Below, piece by piece: positions 1 through 8,154 of a stretch of DNA of 14,484 nucleotides. This DNA is from Planctomycetaceae bacterium (GTDB taxonomy: Bacteria > Planctomycetota > Planctomycetia > Planctomycetales > Planctomycetaceae): NCBI GenBank assembly GCA_947463775.1, contig CANHVD010000073.1, forward strand, positions 1-14,484, written 5' to 3'. Numbering within the stretch: the first letter of the stretch is position 1; each line of letters begins with the position of its first letter. A model generated the notes under the pieces. The model saw only the letters and a program-made list of their open reading frames with translations. It made no database searches and had not been told where the DNA came from. The position numbers and the translations under genes are program-made.

Positions 1-157
1 CATATGCCGGCCGAGCAGCTTGCGAAGCATCCGAATGCCGGTTGTCTCTTTATCGGTGCGACGTCTTTTGCATCCATCGGAGATCAGCCGGTTTTTCCGT
101 GCCCGTAGTTTCACATAAAAAACATTCAACAAGCATTCATCGATAGAGGACAGATCC
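1..157. other. left-edge intergenic stretch, no supported gene
   Basis: A plus-strand frame is open from the edge to a TAG at 106-108, and a minus-strand ATG at 30 could begin a gene running off the left edge (MLRKLLGRHM...). Neither is long enough to identify, and the minus-strand candidate has no clear Shine-Dalgarno. The stretch probably holds the promoter of the metallopeptidase gene; I do not see a clear -35/-10 pair. Confidence 0.3.
145..150 (+). promoter_or_regulatory. ribosome binding site of the metallopeptidase gene
   Basis: AGAGGA lies 7 nt upstream of the ATG at 158. This is a strong Shine-Dalgarno at normal spacing and fixes the start of the gene. Confidence 0.7.
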
Positions 158-1045
158 ATGCGACTTGATGGACACGAGGAAAGTAAAAACGTCATTGACA
201 GTCGAGGTCGTCGCGGACCCGCCATGGCTGCCGGCGGTGGGGGAATATTGCTGGTTATCATGATGATCGTCATGAACCTCATGGGCGTTGACGAGAATAA
301 GCAGAGGCTGGCCGTTGGTGCCGCCAAAGCCCTGCAGCAACGAGCTGCCCAGGCCCCTGCCGAGCCAGGTGAGGGGATCAATGATGAAGCCAAAGTCTTC
401 ATCGCTCGCATCCTGAAAAGCACCGAGAATGTCTGGACGAAGTTGTTCCGCGAGCAGGTTCAGGGCGGGGGTTATACACCTCCAAAACTGGAAATCTATA
501 CTGGAAGCGTGCGTACGGCCTGCGGCATGGGCAGTGCGGCCATGGGCCCGTTTTATTGCCCCGGCGATTCCAAGGTGTACATCGATCCGGTTTTCTTCGA
601 CGAACTGGCTCAGCGACACAAGGCGGCCGGAGACTTTGCACAGGCTTACGTGATTGCTCACGAGGTCGCTCATCATGTGCAGAACCTGACTGGCTATAGT
701 GATCGCGTCAACGAAGTGCGGGCTCAGGGCGATGAAATAATGTCCAACCAGATGTCAGTGCGACTCGAGCTGCAGGCAGACTACCTGGCAGGCGTCTGGG
801 CTCATTTTGCGGATAAGGACTACAACATTCTGGAGGCCGGCGACATCCAGGAAGGTATCAATGCGGCAAATCGCATTGGCGATGATACGCTGCAGAAGGA
901 ATCTCAGGGATATGTCAGGCCTGAACGCTTTACTCATGGAACATCAGCACAGCGAGCATACTGGTTCAAAAAAGGCCTTAAGACCGGCAGCTTTGAAGAC
1001 TGCGATGAGCTGTTCCGGGTGGCTTATGAAAAGCTGTCTCCTTAG
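158..1045 (+). CDS. YpfJ-type neutral zinc metallopeptidase, membrane-anchored
   Basis: Predicted zinc-dependent peptidase of the YpfJ / 'putative neutral zinc metallopeptidase' family (Pfam PF04228 type); its physiological substrate is generally unknown. The 295-residue protein opens with the family's charged head (MRLDGHEESKNVIDSRG), then a glycine run and one hydrophobic segment at about residues 25-43, consistent with a single membrane anchor. The catalytic domain shows a TACGMG...PFYCPGD block (residues 120-137), the zinc motif HEVAHH (H168, E169, H172), and ELQAD (204-208), whose glutamate is the likely third zinc ligand. FTHGTSAQR near residue 258 is also typical of the family. Length is normal and nothing is broken. 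The start is supported by AGAGGA 7 nt upstream. It appears monocistronic, convergent with the surface-protein gene downstream. Family assignment is firm; biological role is not. Confidence 0.93.
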   Translation: MRLDGHEESKNVIDSRGRRGPAMAAGGGGILLVIMMIVMNLMGVDENKQRLAVGAAKALQQRAAQAPAEPGEGINDEAKVFIARILKSTENVWTKLFREQVQGGGYTPPKLEIYTGSVRTACGMGSAAMGPFYCPGDSKVYIDPVFFDELAQRHKAAGDFAQAYVIAHEVAHHVQNLTGYSDRVNEVRAQGDEIMSNQMSVRLELQADYLAGVWAHFADKDYNILEAGDIQEGINAANRIGDDTLQKESQGYVRPERFTHGTSAQRAYWFKKGLKTGSFEDCDELFRVAYEKLSP

Positions 1046-1382
1046 TTTGTTGTCTGTCGACAATCAAAAATCAAAAGTGCTCAGGTAGTGACCAGTCCCT
1101 AGGTGGCTTCCGACTTGAATCAAATGGAGACTGAGCCGGTGCGCCTGCATTCGCTGAAGCTCACCGGCTTCGCCCTACAGGAAAGCAATGGGATTTCCAG
1201 GGTGCGACAAGCGAACGTGAAGGCACACCATTTCAGGGATACCAGTTCGACCAGAATCCCGGCCACGACGGGGCGATCACGGGACAACGTCGGGCATTAC
1301 AGTGTCGCGCAGTGCTGTTGATCTGCAGAGCCTTATCGAGGCAATGCCCAAACAGTGCATAGCTCGGTGGTCCCAGCGGCCG
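1046..1382. other. 337-bp convergent intergenic region, no convincing gene
   Basis: This lies between the 3' ends of the metallopeptidase and surface-protein genes. A 72-codon frame with a GTG start (1103-1321) is open, but it has no Shine-Dalgarno and its translation resembles no family I know. The only structure I can support is a hairpin at 1134-1169. I see no poly-T-type terminator. Confidence 0.5.
1134..1169. repeat. 8-bp perfect inverted repeat in convergent spacer
   Basis: AGCCGGTG (1134-1141) and CACCGGCT (1162-1169) are perfect inverse complements separated by 20 nt, with a possible G-T pair outside. With no T-tract it is a poor intrinsic terminator by classical criteria. It could be a 3'-end hairpin for the metallopeptidase mRNA or one copy of a dispersed palindromic repeat. 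Only one copy is seen in this window. Confidence 0.45.
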
Positions 1383-3284
1383 TCAGAGCGTTGCGAACAC
1401 GACGTCCATGATCATGAATCTTCCCTGATCAATGGAGCTGAGATTGATCTGAGTTGCGCCAGCAGTGCTGCTTGACGTCGTCCTCGAGGTGCTTGTCGGA
1501 GTCTTCGTGCCGACGGTTTTGGTACCCTTGGCGGCCGATGAATTGTAATGGATCAGTTCGTCCGTTCGGGCATTTGGATCAACAACAGAAATTGTCCAAA
1601 CGTAAACCTGCGCACCGCTACCCGGCTGGGATGTTCCACCAGGTTTCAACACTGCCGTGAATGTGGGCGAATTCCTGATCCACGCAGGAATCTGGCTGAG
1701 CGTTCCCTGTCCTGTAACAATCGTGGGCTTGTAATTGCCAAAGTTGATTCTGGTCAGTACGGCGCCTTCCGTGACGTTGAGAACTGGGTTCTTAGCGTCG
1801 TGGAGCAGAGAAATGTCGCGATAATAGGGAATACCGGGATCAGCCAAAAAGGTTCCTGAAAGCGGCGCTTTGGCCGTTACAGCCTTGCCATCCCAGCGAT
1901 AAAAATCTCCCGCTGGTGTGATGTAGAACCAGCCACTTGATCCTCTCATCCAGCGTTCATCCTGACCACCAAAATTCCGGCGATCAGTACCTGAAAGAGT
2001 CAGGCCAAGTCTCTGATCCAGTTGATAAGCCTCCATCGCTCCTGACGAAGTTCGTGATGCACTTTGCACCCAGCCCTCGGGAACGACTTCACGGACCGTA
2101 TACTTACCCGGCATCAGGTTATCAAAGCGATACCAGCCACGTTCGGCTTCCTGCTGAATCGCACCGTCCCCATTGCGATCGATATCCCGCGACGTCGCCG
2201 TGGCCACGACTTTCCCGGCCGAATTAACGAGTTCGAAAACGAAGCCATTCATCCACGGTTCCGACGACTTCTGAGAAGACCCCAGCAAAGTCTGTGGAGT
2301 ATGCCAGACCTGCGGATCAAGCTGATCCACAACAGTCCCCGTCAGCGATTTGGCTTTACCGCTCCACTTGACCAGATTGCCGTTTGGACTCAAAAAGTAC
2401 CACGCCGTGTTAACTGCGGACTGGTACCAGTACTCTTTTCCGCCAAAGTTATTGTACCGCGATTCACCACCCGCAAATTGCAGATTCAGGCCCAGTGTCG
2501 CTTCTGACTCACGAATCCCATTCGCATTCTTGTCGTGCCACTTTCGGCCTTCGACGATCCCCGGAATGATGGGTTCTTCATATGTGATCTCGAGAGTGGG
2601 TCGCAGTGCGGCATTAGCCGAGTTTCGGCTGACAAACGCTTTCATGTTCCCGGATGCTTCAGCCGACTTGATGAACCAGCCAAAATTCGAATTAGGGCTA
2701 TCCAGCCAATCCTGAACATCGGCGACCAGATCACCGCCGGACCACTCATATGCCCCCAGTGCACTCGCTGCTACAGTCGCCGATGCGCTGGCGAAGTCAC
2801 CACCGAGTTTCGCCCACGCTGTACCTCCAAACTGAGGAAACATCCACGTGGCATCAAGCCCATTGGTCACTGCACCTTCCATCTCCGTACCGGAAGCATC
2901 TGAAAAACCTTCGCCCCATAATCGCAGTGATCGATGCACTGCAACATTGGTTGAACCACCTGCTGTCTGCGCGAGATTCATCGTCAGCACGACGTCAAGA
3001 ATTGTGGAGCCTTCCGGAATCCCGGCTGCGGCGACGTCGAACGCGATCAAACCTCGACGAGCTGCGGCGGCACCACCAGCCCCACCCGCCACGATAAACT
3101 GTCCCTGACCGTTCGCCTGATCACCTGTGGGCACGCTGTAGATTGTGTTGTCGCGACTGGCGGCCAATTGCACGACCACCGCGCTAAGCAAGCTGCGAAC
3201 CTCCAGAGACTCCGCCGCACAACAGGCAGCCCACGCGCTGGGGCGTCGTCGAGTCGAATTTCTGGAAAATAGCTTTGCAAACAT
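1383..3284 (-). CDS. LEPR-XLL-type secreted surface protein with DNRLRE and SdrD-B-like domains
   Basis: Predicted exported structural or adhesive protein, 633 residues. An Arg-rich head (STRRRPSAW) leads to LEVRSLLSA (residues 27-35), a variant of the LEPR-XLL signal found on large planctomycete surface proteins. Residues about 36-236 resemble a DNRLRE-type domain (RRGLIAFDV...IPEGSTILDV...LRLWGEG). From about 240 an SdrD-B-like domain begins (EGRKWHDKNANGIRE) and resumes around 345-410 (MNGFVFELV, GWYRFDNLMPGKYTVREVVPEGW), closing at 513-518 (INFGNY). Two copies of a Trp/Gly-rich module (residues 278-334 and 436-494) interrupt or follow it. A Thr/Ser-rich stretch occupies about 585-612. No catalytic motif is seen, so a structural or binding role is inferred. 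The Shine-Dalgarno is weak (AAGG about 12 nt upstream), and an 18-bp near-palindrome lies about 47 bp upstream of the start. Confidence 0.85.
   Translation of the reverse strand: MFAKLFSRNSTRRRPSAWAACCAAESLEVRSLLSAVVVQLAASRDNTIYSVPTGDQANGQGQFIVAGGAGGAAAARRGLIAFDVAAAGIPEGSTILDVVLTMNLAQTAGGSTNVAVHRSLRLWGEGFSDASGTEMEGAVTNGLDATWMFPQFGGTAWAKLGGDFASASATVAASALGAYEWSGGDLVADVQDWLDSPNSNFGWFIKSAEASGNMKAFVSRNSANAALRPTLEITYEEPIIPGIVEGRKWHDKNANGIRESEATLGLNLQFAGGESRYNNFGGKEYWYQSAVNTAWYFLSPNGNLVKWSGKAKSLTGTVVDQLDPQVWHTPQTLLGSSQKSSEPWMNGFVFELVNSAGKVVATATSRDIDRNGDGAIQQEAERGWYRFDNLMPGKYTVREVVPEGWVQSASRTSSGAMEAYQLDQRLGLTLSGTDRRNFGGQDERWMRGSSGWFYITPAGDFYRWDGKAVTAKAPLSGTFLADPGIPYYRDISLLHDAKNPVLNVTEGAVLTRINFGNYKPTIVTGQGTLSQIPAWIRNSPTFTAVLKPGGTSQPGSGAQVYVWTISVVDPNARTDELIHYNSSAAKGTKTVGTKTPTSTSRTTSSSTAGATQINLSSIDQGRFMIMDVVFATL
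1803..1979 (-). repeat. W/G-rich module, copy 2 (residues 436-494 of the surface protein)
   Basis: This encodes RNFGGQDERW...GWFYITPAGDFYRWDGKA...LSGTF...DP...ISLL. It aligns by eye with copy 1: N-F-G-G-[KQ]-[ED], W, W-[YF]-[FY]-[LI]-[ST]-P-x-G-[ND], then W-[SD]-G-K-A, G-T and a closing leucine pair. Divergence shows an old duplication or domain shuffling, not a recent copy. Confidence 0.7.
2283..2453 (-). repeat. W/G-rich module, copy 1 (residues 278-334 of the surface protein)
   Basis: This encodes NNFGGKEYW...AWYFLSPNGNLVKWSGKA...LTGTVVDQLDP...QTLL. It sits between the first strand of the SdrD-B-like domain (EGRKWHDKNANGIRE) and its continuation (MNGFVFELV), so it looks like a domain insertion. 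I recall similar segments in other large planctomycete proteins, but that is from memory and unchecked. Confidence 0.7.
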
Positions 3285-3330
3285 CTTCAGTTGTCGCCTT
3301 GCACCTGAAAAATCTTCACCAGAGCAATCA

Positions 3331-3348
3331 ATCCGCCAATTGTCGGAT
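3331..3348. promoter_or_regulatory. 18-bp near-palindrome upstream of the surface-protein gene (candidate operator)
   Basis: ATCCGCCAATTGTCGGAT is an inverted repeat around a central CAATTG with one mismatched pair (C/T). It lies 46-64 bp upstream of the ATG at 3284, in the 282-bp space between two minus-strand genes, where a dimeric regulator could bind. I cannot name a regulator, and no clear -35/-10 pair is visible around it. Confidence 0.35.
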
Positions 3349-3566
3349 CGTCCTGACTCTTTTCAAGTCTCATCCACCCCGCCACTTCGGAAAAGTGACC
3401 GGCCTCAACGTTCCCAAAACCGCCTCGTAACTCGACTCAGAAGCAGTTTTCCGTCTGTTTCGTCTCTCAATGCACGACGCAAAATGAAACGACTGGACGA
3501 ATTTGCTACACAATTCCAACACAGAACCTGCAGAGCAATCTGCAACTTTACGAGATTTTCAGCCAC

Positions 3567-4055
3567 TTACACCAACGGAAGAGCGGAAACCGTATCCCCC
3601 AGCCTCACAACACCTTCCGAGACGACCACCGCCGTGATTCCGCCATGGGCCAACATTGACGCATAACCGCCCGGCCCCAGGTTCTCTTCCATCCTGGAAC
3701 ACGGCGGACAATTGCCAGACCCTTCCAGCACCGCCGTCCCAATTTGAAACGTCTGATATTTCAATGCAGCAAGGTTGATGCCGGAAACCACAATATTTCG
3801 CCGCAGTAACGACGGGTCGATCTTTCCTCGCCCCAGAATCGCCTCCACAACCGGGATATGCTCAGCCTGAATCAACGTCACCTGCCGTTTCGACTTTCTC
3901 GTCGGGCGGCAATGATGATCGCCTTCCACGCCGCCCGTCACGATACGAACGGTGTCCTGCGCCTTAATCTCTGATCGTGGCCCCGACGAGATTCCAATCC
4001 AGTCGACTTTTCCCTGAAACGTATTCGTGGAGAGCAGTTCTTTGAGTATCTCCAT
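3567..4055 (-). CDS. MOSC-domain protein
   Basis: Stand-alone MOSC (molybdenum cofactor sulfurase C-terminal) domain protein of 162 residues. MOSC domains bind molybdenum cofactor or carry sulfur on a conserved cysteine; the partner enzyme here is unknown. Family landmarks are GVEGDHH (residues 42-48), RRNIVVSGINL (85-95), then GNCPPCSRMEENLGPG (114-129), with C116 and C119 as candidate sulfur-carrying residues, followed by LAHGGITAVVVSEGVVRLGD. Length is normal for a single-domain member. The ATG at 4055 has no obvious Shine-Dalgarno. It lies 106 bp downstream of the cytochrome gene on the same strand, so cotranscription is possible. No molybdoenzyme gene is present nearby, so the physiological link stays open. 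Confidence 0.88.
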   Translation of the reverse strand: MEILKELLSTNTFQGKVDWIGISSGPRSEIKAQDTVRIVTGGVEGDHHCRPTRKSKRQVTLIQAEHIPVVEAILGRGKIDPSLLRRNIVVSGINLAALKYQTFQIGTAVLEGSGNCPPCSRMEENLGPGGYASMLAHGGITAVVVSEGVVRLGDTVSALPLV

Positions 4056-4092
4056 GGTGACAGTCTTTCATCGTACTTGATAAAACCGGCCC

Positions 4093-4116
4093 AGCACCGC
4101 AGTCCAGCATGGTGCT
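4093..4116 (-). terminator. weak hairpin after the cytochrome gene
   Basis: AGCACC (4093-4098) and GGTGCT (4111-4116) form a 6-bp stem with a 12-nt loop. On the minus strand a short TTTT follows only after GGGCCGG. As an intrinsic terminator it is marginal. Confidence 0.2.
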
Positions 4117-4161
4117 CACCGAGCCATCTCTGAGCCGCACTGTCTTAACAGGAAACCACCT

Positions 4162-7100
4162 TCATGGCTTCGCGCCTTCGACGATCTTCTTCTGCAACAA
4201 CAGGAAACTGACAAGATCTCGCAACTGCACTTCGTTCAATGTCTCGCCCACATTCGATGGCATCGGTGAATTCGCAGACGCCTTACGCTCTTCGATGATG
4301 TCCGTCTGCAGAATTGTTTCCTTTGCCTGGCTGTCGACGATGCTGATCCGATTGCCTTCCAGTTCCTTCAGCAATCCGCTGTAGGCTTTGCCTTCGTCGG
4401 TCACCACGGTCGTCGTGCGAAACGCCACGTCAACGTTTCGATTCGGGATCAACACATCTTCCAGAACCCGGTCCAGCCCGCGATTACCAATTCCGTCCAG
4501 ATTCGGTCCGACTTGTTTGCCTTCACCGGCAATCTGATGGCAGATCTGACAATTCTTTTTGAACAACTCTTTGCCGTTTTGAATATCTCCTGCCGTTTGC
4601 TGAATGGCTTTTCGACGATTCGTCAGCAACTCTTCCACGATGCTGTCTTCCGTGGGGAGCTTCTCTGTGAGCACGACCACTCGCGATTTCAATTCCTCCG
4701 TGGCGATCGCGTTTAAACGCTGCTGAATCGCGGGCTTGAGCAGCAGTCGTGCGGACGCCTTGCCGGCCTCCATGAGTCTCAGCAGCTCTTCAGCGCCTGA
4801 CAGATCTGCGGCCAGCGGTTGAGCAATCAGCAACTGCTCAGCGGCCGTCGACACCTGAAATGCGGCTTCCAGAGCCTTGCGAGCTTCCTCAGAGTTCTCC
4901 TGCACAATGGCATTCATCGCTGATTGGGCCAACGTGTCCGAAGCGGCAGCAATTGTCGGAACAATTGAGACGGCAGTCAGCAGTGAATTGGGACGCAGTT
5001 TCAGAAGCGAATTCGCCATGGCGACCAACGAAGTGCGAGACGCTCCACTCACTGTCGACAGTCGAACAATGGCCGGTCGCAGTTCCTGCAGTCCGAAATC
5101 TCCGATCAGTTCTGCGGCCGCGAGCTGTCGCTGTTGATCGTCGGATGGATTCAGTCGATCGTCCGAGAATCGCCCCACCGCAATCCAGGCATACGCCGAC
5201 GCACTGTCGCCGTCGACAAGTTCCACGACAACCTTTCGTCCTCGCAGATCATCCGTTTTCCATTCGACCTTTTGGGCCACGTCATTCCGCAATGGAGACG
5301 CTTCCCGTAGCAACTCTTCCGACGCAGCATCGCGGAGCCGCACAAAATTGGCCTTCTTCAACGGCGCGTCCGGAATGCCATCATGCCCCGCAATATAAAA
5401 CGACAGGCTGTCGCCGATCTCAATCGGTGCCGAACGATAAATCCCCGTCCGGCGTTCACCCTGCTCAAAGCTGCTGTACAACGCTGCTCCAGCTACGCCG
5501 TCGGCCGACATGCGAGACCGTGCAACGCCCCAGCAATTATTGTTATCAGACGCATCCGAGTGCGGCTGATAGTTCCAGCTCACTGCAGGCACGACGTCGA
5601 GTGCTGAAAGATCTTCGGGCGTTTTCATGTTCAGCAACTGCATCGCAACATCCATGGCCCAGGCTCGTACCGCAGCCGGTGGCTGTTGTCCTCGCTGAGC
5701 AAACCCCTGACGCATGGAATTCAACAAGCCGCGTTGCAACTCACGATCCCCGGAGAATCGCTCTCTCACTGCCACCACAACTCCCTCGGCTGCTTCCGGC
5801 GAAACATGAGCCGCCGCAAACTGTAAATACTCAGCCAGCCGCGTGGGCTGAGACACACCGAGAAACTGAATGTTGCCAGCCACGAACTCCGCCGCCGCTG
5901 GTGTTTTGACGGCGAGGCTAAGATCCGCCAAAACCATGCGATCCATGCCAACTTTCACATCCGCGGCGACTGTTCGGAACCAGTCTTCGTGCAGCAAATG
6001 ATCCCGCAGCGCAATCCGGATCGAATGTCGCAAATGGACGTCAGCCAGATCGGTCGTGTGAAACATGCGAAGCAGCGGCGCGATGAGTTCCTGCGACTGT
6101 TGTCGAGAAGCCGCGGCTACCGCCGAGCGTCGCACCATCGCCGATAAGTCACCAAATCCTTTTTTCAGAAGCTGCGAGGCCGCTGTCTGATCGGCTTCCT
6201 GCAAAGTCACTTCTCGCAACGCGCGGAAAGCATGGACGCGGACAAGTTCATCATCGTCAGACGCCCCGGCGGAAATCGCTTCAATCACCGACGCATCTCG
6301 CAGCGCCAGTAGTCGCAGAGCGAAACGGCGTACTACAGAGTCGTTGTCATGAAGATGCTTTTTGAGTGTCGCAGTCGTCTCGGCTGACGGATCATCCGCG
6401 ATCACATCGCGAGCCAGTCGCTTTTGCATTTCGGGAGCTGTCCTGATCACTTCAAGCAATTGCTCGGTGGTTAGACCTGTCAGGTCCTGTCCATAGCCTT
6501 TGTGAGCATTTGCCGCACCTTCGGTTCCTGCATAGCGAACTCGCCAAAGTCGTCCACGAAACCGATCGCGGCCCGGATGCTTCAGGTCAACTTCATAATG
6601 TCCGATGATTCGATTGTAAAAGTCCGCGACGTATAGCGCACCATCCGGACCAGCGACCAGATCCACCGGCCGAAACCAGGGATCACTGCTGCTGACCAGA
6701 TCCGGTTGTTCGATTGCTCGAACGCTGGAACCTGTGCGCTTCAAGGTATTCTGATTCACTCGCGAAGTCATCACATTTCCATCAAACGTGCTGTTCGCAT
6801 ATTCGGCTGGAAATCGCAAATGTTCGCCCAATGCCAATGCGGCAATCGCCGTTGAGCCGTGCAGATGCTCCATAACATTCGGAACATATCCCAAACCGTC
6901 ATGCGGGCGTCCGAAGCTGTCGTAGCAACCCTCTGGCAACAACAGCGTCACTGGCTTGGTGTGACAGTCGGCCGTGTAGATATCACCATATTGATCGATC
7001 GACATTCCGAACGGATTCACCTGGCCCTGAGTATACAGCTCAAGCCGAGAACCGTCGGGACGAAAGCGAAAGGTGTTCCCTGACGTGAGGACCACTTTAT

Positions 7101-7749
7101 GGCCGTCCTTTCCGGCGACTTCTGAACGATTGTTGAATCCGTGGCAGGAATAAATCCAACCGTCATCGCCGCGCCGAAACGCATTGCACATGCCGTGAGT
7201 ATCCCGAGTCGTATCGAATGGCCCATATAAGACTTCTCGCTTGTCGCAGCGGTCATCTCCGTCGGTATCTCGCAGGTACCAGATGTTTGGAATACTGAAA
7301 CAGATCACCCCGTCACCGTAAGGAATCAGGCCGATTGGAATGTTCAATTCGTCGGCGAAGACCGTGACTTTATCCGCTTTTCCATCGCCGTCATGATCTT
7401 CCATGATGCGAATCGTGTCTCTGGGAGTTTGCTCCGGGGCTGCCGCAAACGGATACTCGAGCGAACTACTGACCCACAAGCGGCCTCGTTTGTCGAACGC
7501 CAGATTCATGGGCTTGGCAACGTCCGGCTCGGAAGCGACCAGCTCAACGGCGAATCCCTGCGGCACAGAAAACGTCGCCTGTTGCTCTGCAGGGCTAACG
7601 GGTTCGCTCGTGCGAACTCCCAGCGCAAACGGATCTTCTGCCTGTTGAGCAGAAACAGGTGAACACGACATCAGAAACAACGAGCACAGAATGGTCAGGA
7701 AAAGCATGGTCAGGAAAAGCTTGGGACGAAAAGGTCGGCGTAACCGCAT
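4162..7749 (-). CDS. PVC-type haem-binding CxxCH protein: propeller-like N-domain, HEAT repeats, cytochrome c
   Basis: Large secreted electron-transfer-type protein of 1195 residues, typical of Planctomycetota and Verrucomicrobiota. A hydrophobic segment (residues about 10-28) ends in LMSC and VSAQQ, so lipoprotein or signal-peptidase-I processing are both possible. Residues about 57-405 form the 'membrane-bound dehydrogenase' N-domain of the TIGR02604 type (GFAVELVASEP, LAFDKRGRLWVSSS, GPDGALYVADFYNRIIGHYE), with Asp-rich loops DHDGDGKADK and DTDGDDRCDK. About 425-690 are alpha-helical HEAT-like repeats. A beta-rich insert follows (SFYIAGHDG, VRLRDAAS). The C-terminus carries a c-type haem site CQICH (1067-1071) with a likely axial Met in SPMPSN. 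The substrate is unknown. The start at 7749 was preferred because GGAG lies 9 nt upstream and it opens directly on the signal peptide. An in-frame extension back to 8034 looks non-coding. Confidence 0.9.
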   Translation of the reverse strand: MRLRRPFRPKLFLTMLFLTILCSLFLMSCSPVSAQQAEDPFALGVRTSEPVSPAEQQATFSVPQGFAVELVASEPDVAKPMNLAFDKRGRLWVSSSLEYPFAAAPEQTPRDTIRIMEDHDGDGKADKVTVFADELNIPIGLIPYGDGVICFSIPNIWYLRDTDGDDRCDKREVLYGPFDTTRDTHGMCNAFRRGDDGWIYSCHGFNNRSEVAGKDGHKVVLTSGNTFRFRPDGSRLELYTQGQVNPFGMSIDQYGDIYTADCHTKPVTLLLPEGCYDSFGRPHDGLGYVPNVMEHLHGSTAIAALALGEHLRFPAEYANSTFDGNVMTSRVNQNTLKRTGSSVRAIEQPDLVSSSDPWFRPVDLVAGPDGALYVADFYNRIIGHYEVDLKHPGRDRFRGRLWRVRYAGTEGAANAHKGYGQDLTGLTTEQLLEVIRTAPEMQKRLARDVIADDPSAETTATLKKHLHDNDSVVRRFALRLLALRDASVIEAISAGASDDDELVRVHAFRALREVTLQEADQTAASQLLKKGFGDLSAMVRRSAVAAASRQQSQELIAPLLRMFHTTDLADVHLRHSIRIALRDHLLHEDWFRTVAADVKVGMDRMVLADLSLAVKTPAAAEFVAGNIQFLGVSQPTRLAEYLQFAAAHVSPEAAEGVVVAVRERFSGDRELQRGLLNSMRQGFAQRGQQPPAAVRAWAMDVAMQLLNMKTPEDLSALDVVPAVSWNYQPHSDASDNNNCWGVARSRMSADGVAGAALYSSFEQGERRTGIYRSAPIEIGDSLSFYIAGHDGIPDAPLKKANFVRLRDAASEELLREASPLRNDVAQKVEWKTDDLRGRKVVVELVDGDSASAYAWIAVGRFSDDRLNPSDDQQRQLAAAELIGDFGLQELRPAIVRLSTVSGASRTSLVAMANSLLKLRPNSLLTAVSIVPTIAAASDTLAQSAMNAIVQENSEEARKALEAAFQVSTAAEQLLIAQPLAADLSGAEELLRLMEAGKASARLLLKPAIQQRLNAIATEELKSRVVVLTEKLPTEDSIVEELLTNRRKAIQQTAGDIQNGKELFKKNCQICHQIAGEGKQVGPNLDGIGNRGLDRVLEDVLIPNRNVDVAFRTTTVVTDEGKAYSGLLKELEGNRISIVDSQAKETILQTDIIEERKASANSPMPSNVGETLNEVQLRDLVSFLLLQKKIVEGAKP
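7691..7720 (-). repeat. perfect 15-bp tandem duplication in the signal-peptide core
   Basis: ATGGTCAGGAAAAGC occurs twice head to tail (7691-7705 and 7706-7720, plus-strand reading). On the coding strand it gives LFLTM followed by LFLTI, adding five hydrophobic residues without a frameshift. This resembles replication slippage. Confidence 0.9.
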
Positions 7750-7758
7750 TCCAAAAGA

Positions 7759-7762
7759 CTCC
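7759..7762 (-). promoter_or_regulatory. Shine-Dalgarno deciding the cytochrome gene start
   Basis: GGAG on the minus strand is 9 nt upstream of the ATG at 7749. The upstream ATGs at 7800, 7797 and 8034 have no comparable site and would put a non-signal-like peptide in front of the export signal. Confidence 0.65.
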
Positions 7763-7969
7763 GACAAAACAGACAGGCAGGCGTGGGAACCGCTCATCAT
7801 AGCGAACGCCTTTTTTCGCAGCCACCAGGCAGCCGGTCCATGGAAAGCTGTCGAAGGCTCTCGATGCACAAGTGGTCGAGTTCCGGTTGAAATCCCAGAG
7901 CAGAGGATCTTCGTGACGGCGTCTAGCCTGAAGCAATGCGGCATTGGGTCAGTCAGGCTTGCCCTGTGG

Positions 7970-8017
7970 AAATGCGTGCAGTCGTTAAAAACTGAATTTC
8001 CGGGCGTTGCAGCATTT
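7970..8017. repeat. interrupted inverted repeat in the divergent spacer
   Basis: AAATGC plus TGCA (7970-7980, one bulged G) pairs with TGCAGCATTT (8008-8017) around a 27-nt loop, a 10-bp stem in total. It could be part of a 5' leader of the cytochrome mRNA. Chance occurrence is not excluded. Confidence 0.3.
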
Positions 8018-8154
8018 GACAATGCCCAAGCCAATCCGCAACATGCGGACGTGAGTCTTGGGGTAGCGGAAAAATGCCCCGGGATTGACTCCGATCTTTT
8101 GAGTTTGACGCCTACGGCTTGCTCCGAAACGGTGAGAACTCATCAAAATCCCCT

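Noticed and set aside
1103..1321. 72-codon frame starting with GTG
   Set aside because: No ribosome binding site, no family resemblance, and it runs through an inverted repeat.
4860..5909. 349-codon open frame on the plus strand
   Set aside because: It is antisense to the HEAT-repeat and insert region of the cytochrome gene; the translation is rich in Arg, Pro, Ser and His with no domain.
7750..8034. N-terminal extension of the cytochrome gene to an upstream start at 8034
   Set aside because: The 95 extra residues do not resemble a signal or domain and would bury the signal peptide; GGAG at 9 nt supports the start at 7749.
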